51,152 nt of DNA from an uncultured Lachnospiraceae bacterium (lineage in GTDB: Bacteria > Bacillota > Clostridia > Lachnospirales > Lachnospiraceae), in NCBI GenBank assembly GCA_944375815.1, contig CALWBA010000074.1, forward strand, positions 1 through 51,152, written 5' to 3'. The notes below the pieces were generated by a model. The model was not told the DNA's origin. It searched no databases and saw nothing but the letters and a program-made list of their open reading frames with translations. Below, in pieces: positions 1 to 9,805 of this stretch. A program made the position numbers and the translations under genes. Position 1 is the stretch's first letter; every line of letters starts with the position of its first letter.

Positions 1-2352
1 CCCGTACTGCAGAAAATGCGCGAATGCACACGCTGCAAACCGCTCCAGTCTTGTGGCGCTGTTTGTAAGCTCCGTACCGTATAATGCTTTTGCTACGCTT
101 TTGCTGATCTTATCCTGCGGGTTCTCATAAAATGAGGCGCAAAGCAGTTCATCCAGCAGCCGGCGATATTCTGTGTGTTCCCGGAACCAGCTGTAGAGTT
201 CCTCCCATGCCGCGTCCCGCTCTTTTCCCTGTACAACGCCGCGAAGCCCCGAGATCAGCAGCGGAATATCATTTCCCGCCGCCTCCAGACGCTCCCGCAG
301 ACTCTCCTGCTGACCGTCCTCAATCTCCAGCAGCGGAAAGAGCTTACAGATAGTCCCGATCAGATACGACGGCGCCAGTGTGTTTCCTGATGCGCCTGTC
401 TTACTGAACGACAGGTATAAAAGGTCGGACGGCTTTGTCAGATTCAGATAGAGATAAAATCTCTGGATATACAGATTCACTCTCGGTGAAGGAGCCATCG
501 GCAGGCTGCGGCTCTCAAGAAATTCTCTGTCATGCTCCGAGAAAATGCCTCCCGCGCTCTGGGCTTTCGGAATCATACCTTCGTTTACGCCTATGCAGAA
601 AAGCACGCGGATATCTTTCAGACGCGTTCTCTCCATATCTCCGATTACAACCTGTTCTGCTCCCGGCGGTATGATGCCGACCTGCGCTTCCGAAAATCCC
701 GCCTCAAGAAGCTGCTGAAAGTCTGCAAGCGTGATCTCCTCCTGCCCCAGGATCTCGACCAGCTTGTCCAGCAGTTCCATCACAATGGCATAAATCTGCG
801 CATACTCTCTGGCGCCTGCCGCGTCCTGCGCCTGCTCGCACATCTCTTTGAGAAGGCGCACCTTTTTCCCGGCCTCTCCACGGACCATGAACTCATACAG
901 CGAGCGGGTCCGCTGCTCTACCGTCATATTCCTGTCCCTCTGCTCCTGCGTGAATACAGACAGTTCCTCCATCACACGGCCTCGCAGCGCATTGATCGTC
1001 TCCAGATGTTCTTTTTCCATCCCCGGATAGATGCGCACCCATTTTTCCTTCCATGCTGCATACCCGCGGATCCCCAGGGCAATCACATAATTCTCCAGCT
1101 CATCCGTCTCCTCCGGTGTCAGAGAAGACATCCCGCAGCGCAGATAGCGGAACACGCTTTCATAGCTGTAGTTCTGCACAGCCGTATCAATTGCTGAGCG
1201 CAGGTACTCCACGAACGGATTCAGAACAATCGAGTGCTTTCTGTCCAGAAAGTACGGAATCCCCAGCCCTGCAAACACCTCCTGCGCATAATTCGCATAC
1301 GTATTCAGATCACCTGTAATAATGGCAAAATCGCGGTAATGCCATCCGCGTTCACGCACGAGCGCACGGATTCTGCGTGCTGCCCAGGCTAACTCCTCTC
1401 TGGGATTTGCCTGCGCGCAGACCGTGATTTCCTGCGGTTTTTTGTCGTAGACGTCTCTATGATACCGAAAAAGGTGGCGCTCGAGAAATGCAAGCGCCGG
1501 AGCTGACGCAAATCTTCTGTTCTCTCCGGTCAGACGCACCGCCTCCTCAATCGCAACACCGTTCTGCTTCGCAAGCGCAGCAATCGTTGCAGCGGTCTGA
1601 GAGCTCAGCGCAAAAAGCTTATGCCACCCCTGTTTCTCACAGGGATCCTCCCTGGCATCCATGGTGATCGTTACAATGACATCCCGGCAGATCAGCAGCA
1701 GCTTGCGGATCACCTGGTACTGAATCGGCGTAAAGCCGGTAAATCCGTCCAGCACAATCACACTTCCGCGGAGACTCTCCGCGTTCTCAATAACTCTGCA
1801 GAGAACACCGAGCACCTCCTCTGCCGTCAGATACCGCTTCTCAAGGTATGCCTGAAACTCCCTGTACAAAAGCTCCATATCCGCCAGCTTGCACGAAAGC
1901 AGAGGGCTTACGGCTCCGTCATTCTGGAGCTTTGAGAGGCGTTCCCCATCCACCTGATACTGCATGAACTCAGAGATCTGGGACTTTACCTGGCTGATAC
2001 AGCCCGGCTTTTGGATGCTGCTCGCAAGAAGTTTTAAGTTCTGCTTCTGCTCCTGCGCAATCTTCTGGAGCACCAGCGTCTTGCCCGTCTCCTCCAGCAC
2101 GGGAATCCCCGCTCCTCCCGTCTCCCCGAAGACGCGGTATGCAAGGCGGTTAAAGCTTAAAATGTCAATATTCAGAAGTCCTTTTCTGGGATGCATGGAG
2201 ACAAGCGTTTTCTGCGTCTGCAGGGAAAACTGCTCCGGCACCAGAACAATGTATCTTTGCTTCGGATGCTTTATAGAATCCTCGATAATCCTCTGATACG
2301 TATCTCTGGACTTGCCGCTTCCCGAACCGCCCAGCACAAACTGTAAAGCCAT
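1..2352 (-). CDS. addB: ATP-dependent helicase/deoxyribonuclease subunit B (AddB), C-terminus outside window
   Basis: AddB is the partner of AddA in the Firmicutes AddAB helicase-nuclease, which processes double-strand breaks for RecA-dependent repair. The frame is open from an ATG at 2352 to the window edge (784 codons; the family is about 1150). The start is set by a GGAGG 8 bases upstream. The N-terminus carries a Walker A motif GSGSGKS (residues 9-15), followed by the AddB-typical stretch with VPEQFSLQTQ. Close to the edge there is SATRLERFAACAF (residues 765-777), where C775 matches the first of the four Fe-S cluster cysteines; the other three and the nuclease domain lie outside. It follows the Gfo/Idh gene by 18 bases, so the two are probably co-transcribed. 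addA is expected next but cannot be seen. Confidence 0.93.
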   Translation of the reverse strand, partial: MALQFVLGGSGSGKSRDTYQRIIEDSIKHPKQRYIVLVPEQFSLQTQKTLVSMHPRKGLLNIDILSFNRLAYRVFGETGGAGIPVLEETGKTLVLQKIAQEQKQNLKLLASSIQKPGCISQVKSQISEFMQYQVDGERLSKLQNDGAVSPLLSCKLADMELLYREFQAYLEKRYLTAEEVLGVLCRVIENAESLRGSVIVLDGFTGFTPIQYQVIRKLLLICRDVIVTITMDAREDPCEKQGWHKLFALSSQTAATIAALAKQNGVAIEEAVRLTGENRRFASAPALAFLERHLFRYHRDVYDKKPQEITVCAQANPREELAWAARRIRALVRERGWHYRDFAIITGDLNTYANYAQEVFAGLGIPYFLDRKHSIVLNPFVEYLRSAIDTAVQNYSYESVFRYLRCGMSSLTPEETDELENYVIALGIRGYAAWKEKWVRIYPGMEKEHLETINALRGRVMEELSVFTQEQRDRNMTVEQRTRSLYEFMVRGEAGKKVRLLKEMCEQAQDAAGAREYAQIYAIVMELLDKLVEILGQEEITLADFQQLLEAGFSEAQVGIIPPGAEQVVIGDMERTRLKDIRVLFCIGVNEGMIPKAQSAGGIFSEHDREFLESRSLPMAPSPRVNLYIQRFYLYLNLTKPSDLLYLSFSKTGASGNTLAPSYLIGTICKLFPLLEIEDGQQESLRERLEAAGNDIPLLISGLRGVVQGKERDAAWEELYSWFREHTEYRRLLDELLCASFYENPQDKISKSVAKALYGTELTNSATRLERFAACAFAHFLQYG

Positions 2353-2370
2353 AGTCTCATCCTCCGTCCG

Positions 2371-3339
2371 TTATTCGCCCGGATATGCCATACCCCACTC
2401 TGCCCGAAGAGCATCCATCTGCTCCATAATCCGAATGGTCTCGGCATGCGGCATCTCACCGCACTCAATGCGTCCTTCTGCAATTGCGTCTCTGCACGCC
2501 ATGAGCTCGTACTCATACCCGTTGATCTGCTCCGGTACCGGATAGACCGCAGTACACTCACGGTTCAGATTATAGATACGGATCTCCTCGCAGTTGTTAA
2601 TGTTCTTTATCTCCATGACGCCCTGATCGCCTACGATAATTCCTCTGCGGTCTGTCTGTGCAAATGCCGTGCTGTACAAAGACGCCATAGATCCGTCACG
2701 GTAAATAAGAGTGATGCCGTGCTGCAGATCCACTCCCCTGTCAGAAAGCATGGCCGCGGACGAAGTCTTTACAATATCCGTGCCGAATATCATAGCCGCA
2801 AAATTGAGTGTATACACGCCCAGATCAAGAAGCGCTCCTCCCGCAAGCTCCGGCTCTTTAATACGCGGAACGTCCGCAATCGCATATCCCAGATTTGCGC
2901 TCAGCGCATACGGCTTTCCGATCGCTCCGCTCTGCAGCAGATCACTGATCATCTTTCTGCTCGGCATATACCGCGTCCAGATCGCTTCCGTGACGAGCAG
3001 TTTTTTCTCCTCTGCCTCCTTTAAGATCTCCCTTGCCTCTTTTGCATTTCTTGTGAATGCTTTCTCACACAGCACATGTTTTCCGTGTGCGAGGCACAGC
3101 TTCATGTGCTGATAATGATGGGAATGCGGCGTTGCCACATAAACGAGATCCACATTTTCGTCACTCACCATCTCCTCGTAGGATCCGTATGCCTTCTCAA
3201 ATCCCCATTTCTGTGCAAAGGCCTCTGAGCGGCTCAGATCGCGTGAAGCTACAGCATAGAGCGTTACGCCCTCGGTGCCCTGTGCTGCCTGTGCCATGCT
3301 GTTTGCTATATTTCCTGCTCCCAGAATTGCCAGATTCAT
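2371..3339 (-). CDS. Gfo/Idh/MocA family oxidoreductase
   Basis: A 322-residue NAD(P)-dependent oxidoreductase of the Gfo/Idh/MocA family, which oxidise or reduce sugars, inositols or their derivatives. The N-terminal Rossmann loop is GAGNIA (residues 6-11), and the conserved catalytic-lysine motif appears as CEKAFTRNA. The C-terminal half is the usual alpha/beta dimerisation domain. The start at 3339 is chosen over longer in-frame options because AGGAGGAG lies just upstream. The substrate cannot be told from sequence and the neighbours (addB, DNA repair) do not help. An extended -10 promoter sits about 40 bases upstream (3374-3382). Confidence 0.88.
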   Translation of the reverse strand: MNLAILGAGNIANSMAQAAQGTEGVTLYAVASRDLSRSEAFAQKWGFEKAYGSYEEMVSDENVDLVYVATPHSHHYQHMKLCLAHGKHVLCEKAFTRNAKEAREILKEAEEKKLLVTEAIWTRYMPSRKMISDLLQSGAIGKPYALSANLGYAIADVPRIKEPELAGGALLDLGVYTLNFAAMIFGTDIVKTSSAAMLSDRGVDLQHGITLIYRDGSMASLYSTAFAQTDRRGIIVGDQGVMEIKNINNCEEIRIYNLNRECTAVYPVPEQINGYEYELMACRDAIAEGRIECGEMPHAETIRIMEQMDALRAEWGMAYPGE

Positions 3340-3373
3340 ATCTTTTCTCCTCCTGTCAGATCTTGTGTCTTCC

Positions 3374-3382
3374 AGTATACCA
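3374..3382 (-). promoter_or_regulatory. Extended -10 promoter for the Gfo/Idh-addB unit
   Basis: On the minus strand TGG-TATACT forms an extended -10 element. A weak TTGTTT lies about 15 bases upstream as a possible -35. The distance to the start codon (about 35 bases) and the divergent gene on the other side fit a promoter here. Confidence 0.45.
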
Positions 3383-3463
3383 CACTGCTGACAGAAACAA
3401 CAGGAATAATTGGCGGGCCGGGGAATAAGATATACAGAGAATAGAGAAAAGGAGTGCGTGTCT

Positions 3464-3910
3464 ATGAGTTCAAAAACAAAAATTGTAGTCCTACATAGGA
3501 AAGAAGTGGCGCTTGCCGCCGTTTTTCTTGCCGCTGCCCTTGGAATTTTACTTCTTCTGTTTGCCATTTACGGACCGTGGAAAAAAAGCGGTGCAGACAG
3601 GGACGCGGCGCTGGCTCAGGACGCCGCATATATGCCGGGTGTCTATACCTCTTCCATAGAGCTGAACAGCAACACCTTCGACGTTCAGGTGACCGTAGAC
3701 CAGAATAAAATCACGGATATTTCCCTGGTGAATTTAAGCGAGAGCACCACGGCCATGTATCCTCTTATGGAACCTGCGCTGGAAGATCTGGCAAGCCAGA
3801 TCTACTCATCTCAGTCGTTTGATAATATCACATATTCCGATGACAACAAATATACTTCCATGCTGCTTCTCGATGCGATTGAAACGGCAGCAGAAAAGGC
3901 GCGCAGATAA
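3464..3910 (+). CDS. Membrane-anchored FMN-binding-domain-like protein
   Basis: A 148-residue protein with a short basic N-terminus, one membrane segment (about residues 14-36) and an extracytoplasmic domain. The domain (about 55-148) has the pattern of FMN-bind (PF04205) proteins: a GVYTSS start, a VTVDQNKITDISLVN strand, and a C-terminal NKYTSMLLLDAIETA helix resembling the SGATxSS flavinylation site, although the canonical D(S/T)SGAT is degenerate here (KYTS). The start at 3464 is preceded by AAGGAG; an upstream in-frame start at 3410 lacks one. It stands alone on the plus strand, divergent from the Gfo/Idh gene and convergent with the helicase gene. Whether it still binds flavin is uncertain. 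Confidence 0.75.
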   Translation: MSSKTKIVVLHRKEVALAAVFLAAALGILLLLFAIYGPWKKSGADRDAALAQDAAYMPGVYTSSIELNSNTFDVQVTVDQNKITDISLVNLSESTTAMYPLMEPALEDLASQIYSSQSFDNITYSDDNKYTSMLLLDAIETAAEKARR

Positions 3911-3926
3911 CATGCGCGCCTTTTTT
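3896..3926. terminator. Bidirectional intrinsic terminator
   Basis: A 10-bp perfect stem (AAGGCGCGCA / TGCGCGCCTT) with a 7-base loop that contains the TAA stop of the plus-strand gene. Six T's follow on plus and four on minus, so it can serve both convergent genes. Confidence 0.85.
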
Positions 3927-3933
3927 ATTTTAC

Positions 3934-6087
3934 TCATATTCCGATAAGTTTTGCCTTAAAAGATATATTTCTCGGCGTCTCCATCCCGTCAAACCGGATC
4001 AGATACGCCTTTCTCTCCATATCCGTTTCCTCTACCGTACCTTCCCCAAAGATCGGATGCCGTACGCGCTGTCCCCTGGCGAATGCCGCAGGACGCTCTT
4101 CCTCCTCGATCCATTTCTCAGAGAGGCGGATATAATCCTTCGTCTCACGGATAAGTCCCTCCTGAGGCGGAACGGCATATTCGAGAAGATTCTGATCGAT
4201 GTCCAGAAGAAACCGCGACGGATAGCGGGGCGTGCCGTCCAGATTTCTGCCTGCGGATTCCGTCAGATACAGTTCTCTCTGCGCCCGCGTCACGGCAACG
4301 AAGGCCAGCCGTCTCTCCTCCTCCATCGCGGCGCGGGTTCTCACCTTCCTCGACGGAAAGATGCCCTCATTCATGCCGCAGAGAAAAACGCAGGGAAATT
4401 CCAGACCTTTTGCGGAGTGCACCGTCATGAGCCGCCCCTTGCCCTGCTGCCCTTCGGCATCGCTGTTTGAAAACAGCGCTACGTGAGCAAGATAGTGTTC
4501 CAGTGCAGCTTCTTCCCCGCACGTTGTCTCATATTCATAGACGGACTGTTTCAGCTCCGCCAGATTGTCCAGCCTTTCCTGGCTGCCCTCCGTGCGCAGC
4601 ATCTCTTCGTAGCCGCTGTCATTTAACAGTGCAGACAGAAGCTCCGATATACGCTGTCCCTCTGAAGATGCAGAATAGTATTCAATGAGATTGATAAACT
4701 GCCTTGCCTTTGTTCCCTTGAAAACGGGATCGTCTATGCTCCGGCAAAGCGCCTGATAAAGTGAACAGTTTTCTCTCTTTGCATACTCCTTTAAAAATGC
4801 CATCCTGCGCTCTCCCAGATTCCGCTTCGGAACATTGGCGACACGCAGAAATGACAGATCGTCCTGATATGCAGTCATGCGCAGATAGGACAGGGCATCC
4901 TTAATCTCCGCTCTGCCGAAAAACTGCACGCCGCTGTAGATCGTGTACGGAATTTTTCCCTTCAGCAGCGCTTCCTCCACACTTCGCGTCACGTAATGCG
5001 CGCGGTACAGCACCGCGATGTCCCCGTAAGGCACACCTTCTTCATGCATCTTTTTCATCCGGTCCGCAATCCACTGCGCCTCCTCACGGGAATTTTTTCC
5101 GTCAAAGCACAGCGGCTTTGCGCCGCCGGAAAGCCTGGGGATCAATTCCTTTGGAATGCGGTCGCGGTTTTTTCCGATCAGAGAATTGGCCGCTGCCAGA
5201 ATCTGCGGCGCAGAGCGGTAATTCTCCATCATCATGACTGTCTTCACGTTCGGAAACTTCCTGTCAAAATCAAGCAGATAGCGCACATTGGCACCGCGCC
5301 ATGTGTAGATCGTCTGATCCGGATCTCCTACCACAAAAAGATTTTTGTGATAGCCGCACAGCACTTCCATAAGTTCATACTGGATACCGTCAATATCCTG
5401 AAACTCATCGATCATGATGTATTCCAGACGTTTCTGCCATTTCAGCCGGATCTCCTCATTCTCACGGAAAATGTACAGTGTAAATTTGATCAGATCGTTG
5501 TAGTCCAGCCCGAAGCACTTCTTTTCCTGATACAGATATCCGTAAAAAATAATATCCTCTGTACTGGTCGCTTCCAGGTATTTCCCGTACAGCACATCCA
5601 GCGACATGGTAATCATGTCAAGATAATAATCCGGCCGTCTTACGAGCTTGAGTATCTCGATCATGTCACGGGCTTTGGCGAATGTCATATCGCGAAGCGT
5701 CAGTCCCCGCTCTTCATAAATAATCTTGAGCATCGCATCAATGTCTGAATTATCCAGCACAAGAAAGCTCTTGGGATACTGCACCGCATGGCTGTCCTCC
5801 TGCAGCACAGTGACGCAGAAGCCGTGAAATGTATTGATATACCCTGTGTCATCGTCTCCTGTCAGGTTGTGGATTCTCTGCCGCATCTCATTTGCTGACT
5901 TGTTCGTAAAGGTCACGCACAGGATATTTCCCGGCAGAATCCCGATCTCATTTACCAGATACGCAAAACGGTGCGAGAGCGCTCTCGTCTTTCCGGAGCC
6001 CGCGCCTGCTATTACGCGGATAATTCCCTCCGTGGCCGTAACCGCCTCCAGCTGCGCATCATTGAGCCCTTCCAAAATATCTGCCAT
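3934..6087 (-). CDS. UvrD/PcrA-type superfamily 1 DNA helicase
   Basis: A 717-residue SF1A 3'-5' DNA helicase. Motif I is GAGSGKT (residues 28-34), motif Ia is VTFTNKSA, motif II is IDEFQDID, and motifs III-VI are visible (GDPDQTIYTWRGA, ENYRS, TVHSAKGLEF, VAVTRAQ). The C-terminal segment (RVRHPIFGEGTVEE) looks like the Tudor-like tail of PcrA/UvrD proteins, which binds RNA polymerase. Length is close to PcrA (about 720-740), so it is either PcrA itself or a paralogue used in repair and replication. It is the last gene of the hslO-nadE unit (22-base gap) and ends at the shared terminator. Confidence 0.9.
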   Translation of the reverse strand: MADILEGLNDAQLEAVTATEGIIRVIAGAGSGKTRALSHRFAYLVNEIGILPGNILCVTFTNKSANEMRQRIHNLTGDDDTGYINTFHGFCVTVLQEDSHAVQYPKSFLVLDNSDIDAMLKIIYEERGLTLRDMTFAKARDMIEILKLVRRPDYYLDMITMSLDVLYGKYLEATSTEDIIFYGYLYQEKKCFGLDYNDLIKFTLYIFRENEEIRLKWQKRLEYIMIDEFQDIDGIQYELMEVLCGYHKNLFVVGDPDQTIYTWRGANVRYLLDFDRKFPNVKTVMMMENYRSAPQILAAANSLIGKNRDRIPKELIPRLSGGAKPLCFDGKNSREEAQWIADRMKKMHEEGVPYGDIAVLYRAHYVTRSVEEALLKGKIPYTIYSGVQFFGRAEIKDALSYLRMTAYQDDLSFLRVANVPKRNLGERRMAFLKEYAKRENCSLYQALCRSIDDPVFKGTKARQFINLIEYYSASSEGQRISELLSALLNDSGYEEMLRTEGSQERLDNLAELKQSVYEYETTCGEEAALEHYLAHVALFSNSDAEGQQGKGRLMTVHSAKGLEFPCVFLCGMNEGIFPSRKVRTRAAMEEERRLAFVAVTRAQRELYLTESAGRNLDGTPRYPSRFLLDIDQNLLEYAVPPQEGLIRETKDYIRLSEKWIEEEERPAAFARGQRVRHPIFGEGTVEETDMERKAYLIRFDGMETPRNISFKAKLIGI

Positions 6088-6109
6088 ATCCTGCTGCTCC
6101 CTTCACCTT

Positions 6110-8023
6110 TTATGAAAGCTGTTCCAGCTGCTCAATCCAGATACGCACGCAGGCATCGCTGGGCATACGCAGATCGCCTCTCGGAGAAACCGCCACACTG
6201 CCGACTTTCGGACCATCCGACAGGCATGAACGCTTAAACTGCTGGGAGAAAAATCTCCAGTAAAATTTCTTCAGCCATTTCAGCAGAGTCTCATCATCGT
6301 ATACGCCTGCAAATGCAATACGGGCAATACGATAAATCTTCGCCGGGTCATAATTCATGCGGAGCATATAGTATAAATAAAAGTCATGCAGCTCATACGG
6401 TCCCACAAGATCTTCTGTCTTCTGTGAAATCACTCCGTCCTCAGGCGGCAGAAGCTCCGGACTTACCGGAGTGTCAAGCACATCCAGCAGCACGGCGCGC
6501 AGCTTCTCATCTCCGCAGGTATCCGCGTAGTACTGTACAAGATATCGGATCAGAGTCTTAGGTACGGATGCATTTACCGCATACATGGACATATGATCTC
6601 CGTTGTATGTCGCCCAGCCCAACGCAAGCTCTGAGAGATCTCCGGTTCCGACCACCATACCTCCGGTCTGATTTGCGATGTCCATCAGAATCTGCGTGCG
6701 CTCTCTTGCCTGGGAATTCTCATACGTTACATCATGATTGTCCATATCATGTCCTATATCCGAAAAATGCTGCTTTACCGCGTCGCGGATATTAATCTCA
6801 CGAAGATTCGCTCCCAGAGAACGCGTCAGTGTGCAGGCGTTCTGATACGTACGGTCTGTCGTTCCGAAACACGGCATTGTAACTGCGGTAATTTTATTTC
6901 TGTCGAGTCCGAGCATATCAAATGCGCGCACCATTACAAGCAGTGCCAGTGTGGAATCCAGGCCGCCGGATATGCCGACAACCGCATTTTGACAGCCTGT
7001 ATGAGCCAGACGCTTTTTCAGGCCAAGCGCCTGGATATTCAGTATCTCATCGCAGCGGCGGTCACGCTCTGCCGGATCAGACGGAACAAACGGTGCGGGG
7101 TCGAACTTGCGCTCCAGCTTCGTTTCCTCCACTTTTAATGTAAAGCCGATCTTCTTATATCCCGTGCTGTCAGCTGCCGGATATGTGCTGATTCTCCTGC
7201 GCTCGGATACCAGACGGCAAAGATCAATATCTCCATAGATCGTCTCATTTGTGAAACGCTTTGCCTGAGCAAGCAAAGTTCCGTTCTCACAGATCAGGTT
7301 GTGCGCGCCGAATACGAGATCCGTAGAAGATTCTCCCTCTCCGGCACTTGCATACAGATAAGCGCACACAAGACGGGCAGACTGACCTTTTACAAGTTCT
7401 CTGCGGTAACTGTCCTTTCCGGTCAGCTCATCGCTGGCGGACGGATTTACGATCACAGAGGCTCCAGCAAGCGCATGGCGGATGCTCGGCGGATTCGGCA
7501 TCCACAGATCCTCGCAGATCTCCGCAGCCACGGAAAGTCTCGGATAATTCTCGCAGACAAACAGCAGATCCGTGCCGATCCATGTCTTCTGTCCGCAGAC
7601 CGTGATTTCAGCCGCCTGACGCATACCCGGTGTAAAATGGCGTCCCTCATAGAATTCATTGTACGTTGGCAGACATGCCTTCGGCACAATTCCCAGGATT
7701 CTTCCGCCATTTAACGCAGCAGTCACATTGTAAAGCTTTCCCTCATATTCAAGAGGAAGTCCCACGAAAATCAGCGCATCGACGTCTTTTGACTCCTCGG
7801 CGATTTCTCCCAGACTCTCCTGGGCCTTCTGCAGCAGCAGATCCTGCCAGAACAGATCCTCGCAGGTATAGCCTGTAATGCAGAGCTCGGGAAATACCAT
7901 AACCTTTGCGCCGCGAGATGCCATTTCCCGGATCAGCTCTGCAATGGCATCTTTATTGTACGGGCAGTCTGCCACACGCAGCACCGGCGTTGCGGCAGCC
8001 ATTTTTACAAATCCCTGTTTCAT
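6110..8023 (-). CDS. nadE: Glutamine-dependent NAD(+) synthase
   Basis: A 637-residue two-domain enzyme that makes NAD from nicotinic acid adenine dinucleotide, ATP and glutamine. The N-terminal half is a nitrilase-type glutaminase (FPELCITGY holds the glutamate, ICEDLW the cysteine). The C-terminal half is the synthetase with the ATP-pyrophosphatase loop VGISGGLDS and the [20 protein letters not shown] stretch of the NAD-synthase active site. AGGAGG lies upstream of the ATG. It begins 9 bases after hslO and is followed by the helicase, a typical housekeeping operon. Confidence 0.95.
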   Translation of the reverse strand: MKQGFVKMAAATPVLRVADCPYNKDAIAELIREMASRGAKVMVFPELCITGYTCEDLFWQDLLLQKAQESLGEIAEESKDVDALIFVGLPLEYEGKLYNVTAALNGGRILGIVPKACLPTYNEFYEGRHFTPGMRQAAEITVCGQKTWIGTDLLFVCENYPRLSVAAEICEDLWMPNPPSIRHALAGASVIVNPSASDELTGKDSYRRELVKGQSARLVCAYLYASAGEGESSTDLVFGAHNLICENGTLLAQAKRFTNETIYGDIDLCRLVSERRRISTYPAADSTGYKKIGFTLKVEETKLERKFDPAPFVPSDPAERDRRCDEILNIQALGLKKRLAHTGCQNAVVGISGGLDSTLALLVMVRAFDMLGLDRNKITAVTMPCFGTTDRTYQNACTLTRSLGANLREINIRDAVKQHFSDIGHDMDNHDVTYENSQARERTQILMDIANQTGGMVVGTGDLSELALGWATYNGDHMSMYAVNASVPKTLIRYLVQYYADTCGDEKLRAVLLDVLDTPVSPELLPPEDGVISQKTEDLVGPYELHDFYLYYMLRMNYDPAKIYRIARIAFAGVYDDETLLKWLKKFYWRFFSQQFKRSCLSDGPKVGSVAVSPRGDLRMPSDACVRIWIEQLEQLS

Positions 8024-8032
8024 ATTTTCCTC

Positions 8033-8908
8033 CTACCTCGCAAGGGCGAGCAGCTCTTTAAGCTCGTCTACGGTAAATTCATAATTCGAATTGCAGAAGT
8101 GGCAATTAAGCTCAACCGGCTTACCCTCATCGATCATGGACTGCAGCTCCTTTGCTCCGACGCTGATCAGCGCCTTTGCCACTCTCTGTTTATCACAGTT
8201 ACAGTAAAATTCCGTCGGGATCTTATCATTAATCTCCAGATCCATGTCTCCAAGCAGCTTCTCTAAAATCTGCTCCGGCGTCATGCCGGCATCGAACATG
8301 GCTGTCACGGAATGAATTTCTCCCAGGCGCTGCTCCAGCTTTGAAATGACTTCTTCCTCTGCGAACGGCATGAGCTGCAGAATAAAGCCTCCTGCCTGTT
8401 TTACCGTATTATCATGCTCCATGAGTACACCCAGACCCACAGAGGACGGAACCTGTTCACTCGTCGCAAAATAATACGTCAGATCCTCAGCGATCTCGCT
8501 GGTCTGCAGCGTCGTCTGTCCGACATACGGCTCCTTTAAGCCGAAATCCTTGATCACATTCATAAATCCCACTCCGACAGCTGCCGCAACATCGAGTTTG
8601 CCCTGGCTGTTGGCCGGAATGATAACATTCGGGTTGCCGACGTATCCCTTGACTCTTCCCTTGGAGTCCGCAGTCACGGTAATTCCGTTTAAGGGACCTC
8701 CTGCCTTGATCTGTATCGTGAGGATATCCTTATCCCCCTTCATCATCACGCCCATCATTGCTCCTGCAGTCAGAAGCCTTCCCAGCGCCGCCGTAGCGAC
8801 CGGGCTTGTATTGTGATCCTGTCTCGCCGTCTCTACCAGATCTCTTGTCGTTGCCGCAAAGGCACGCACCTGGCCCTGGGCGGCTGTTGCTCTTACTATA
8901 TAATCCAT
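8033..8908 (-). CDS. hslO: Hsp33 redox-regulated chaperone
   Basis: A 291-residue cytosolic holdase that is switched on by oxidation and protects proteins from unfolding. The C-terminal redox switch has the four zinc-binding cysteines as FYCNC and CHFC. The start is put at the ATG at 8908 (MDYIVRA), 9 bases after AGGAG; the ATG at 8917 directly abuts the Shine-Dalgarno and is unlikely. It heads the hslO-nadE-helicase operon with a promoter directly upstream. Confidence 0.95.
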   Translation of the reverse strand: MDYIVRATAAQGQVRAFAATTRDLVETARQDHNTSPVATAALGRLLTAGAMMGVMMKGDKDILTIQIKAGGPLNGITVTADSKGRVKGYVGNPNVIIPANSQGKLDVAAAVGVGFMNVIKDFGLKEPYVGQTTLQTSEIAEDLTYYFATSEQVPSSVGLGVLMEHDNTVKQAGGFILQLMPFAEEEVISKLEQRLGEIHSVTAMFDAGMTPEQILEKLLGDMDLEINDKIPTEFYCNCDKQRVAKALISVGAKELQSMIDEGKPVELNCHFCNSNYEFTVDELKELLALAR

Positions 8909-8939
8909 GTTATTCATCTCCTGTTTTTTCTCAAGACTT

Positions 8940-8968
8940 ATCATACCATCCGAATCTGAGACTGGCAA
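8940..8968 (-). promoter_or_regulatory. SigA-type promoter of the hslO operon
   Basis: TTGCCA, a 17-base spacer, then TATGAT on the minus strand, about 30 bases upstream of the hslO start and directly behind the terminator of the preceding operon. Confidence 0.7.
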
Positions 8969-9004
8969 CAAAAAAGGCAGAAATGCTCCAACTTTCCGCC
9001 TTTT
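8969..9004 (-). terminator. Intrinsic terminator of the MoxR/MATE/methyltransferase operon
   Basis: Minus-strand stem AAAAGGCGGAAA / TTTCTGCCTTTT (one G-U pair) followed by a T-rich run, about 10 bases after the methyltransferase stop. Confidence 0.8.
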
Positions 9005-9013
9005 CCATACTCC

Positions 9014-9793
9014 TTACTTCTTCTGTTTCATCTGCTCCCGGGCCACAAAGTACACACGCTCACTCTCCGGGGTCGGCTCATTCTGTGTAAAAGCATCGTA
9101 GACCGCCTCCACAGAAAGTCCCGCCTGTTCCAGAAGCCGCCGCACAGTTTCCGTCTCATATGCTCTCTGGTAATGAACCTCCTCGTACTTCCGGTACAGT
9201 CCGTCATCTCCCTCCGGAATGAAGATTGCAAGCTCATATTCATTGATGCCGCTCTCATCGTCAAAGTAGTTGTCCCAGATAAAGCTGCCCTCCTCACGGT
9301 TTTCCGCAATGGTCTCATCCTGGATCTGTTCGTATTTATAACGGGTATTCATGTCAAAAATAAATACTCCGCCGGGATCCAGATAATTATTTACCAGCCG
9401 GAAGACCTCCAGCAGCTCCTCATCCTCCAGAATATAATTCATGGAATCGCAGACACTTACGACTGCGCGCACGGTTCCGTAAAGTTCAAATTCACGCATG
9501 TCCTGCAGCAGATAGAGAATGTCTTTTCCGGATGCGCTCTTTTTCTCCTGTGCGATCTCCAGCATATCCTCGGAATTATCCACGCCGATCATATCATACC
9601 CGTCTGCCGCAAGCAGCTCCGTCATACTCCCTGTCCCGCAGCCGAGTTCCAGCACAAGTCCGTCCTCGACGCCGAAGGTACACAGAAGTCCTTTGAGATA
9701 TTTTTCCCACTGCGGGTAATCAATATTGTCCATAAACATATCATATACCTGAGCAAACGATCCGTATACACAGGTATCTTCAAATTCTCTCAT
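9014..9793 (-). CDS. Class I SAM-dependent methyltransferase
   Basis: A 259-residue cytosolic protein with the Rossmann-type SAM-binding motif LVLELGCGTGSM (about residues 47-58) and an acidic strand-2 end (GVDNSEDML). Motif II is VVSVCDSMNYIL. The C-terminal part carries an antiparallel sheet found in many small-molecule methyltransferases of Firmicutes. The substrate is unknown. It is the last gene of the operon, 12 bases after the MATE gene, so it may modify something handled by that exporter, but this is only inferred from position. Confidence 0.88.
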   Translation of the reverse strand: MREFEDTCVYGSFAQVYDMFMDNIDYPQWEKYLKGLLCTFGVEDGLVLELGCGTGSMTELLAADGYDMIGVDNSEDMLEIAQEKKSASGKDILYLLQDMREFELYGTVRAVVSVCDSMNYILEDEELLEVFRLVNNYLDPGGVFIFDMNTRYKYEQIQDETIAENREEGSFIWDNYFDDESGINEYELAIFIPEGDDGLYRKYEEVHYQRAYETETVRRLLEQAGLSVEAVYDAFTQNEPTPESERVYFVAREQMKQKK

Positions 9794-9805
9794 GTTATCT
9801 TCTCC

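Noticed and set aside
532..1197. Plus-strand ORF of 221 residues
   Set aside because: It is antisense to addB, whose own frame is continuous to the window edge.
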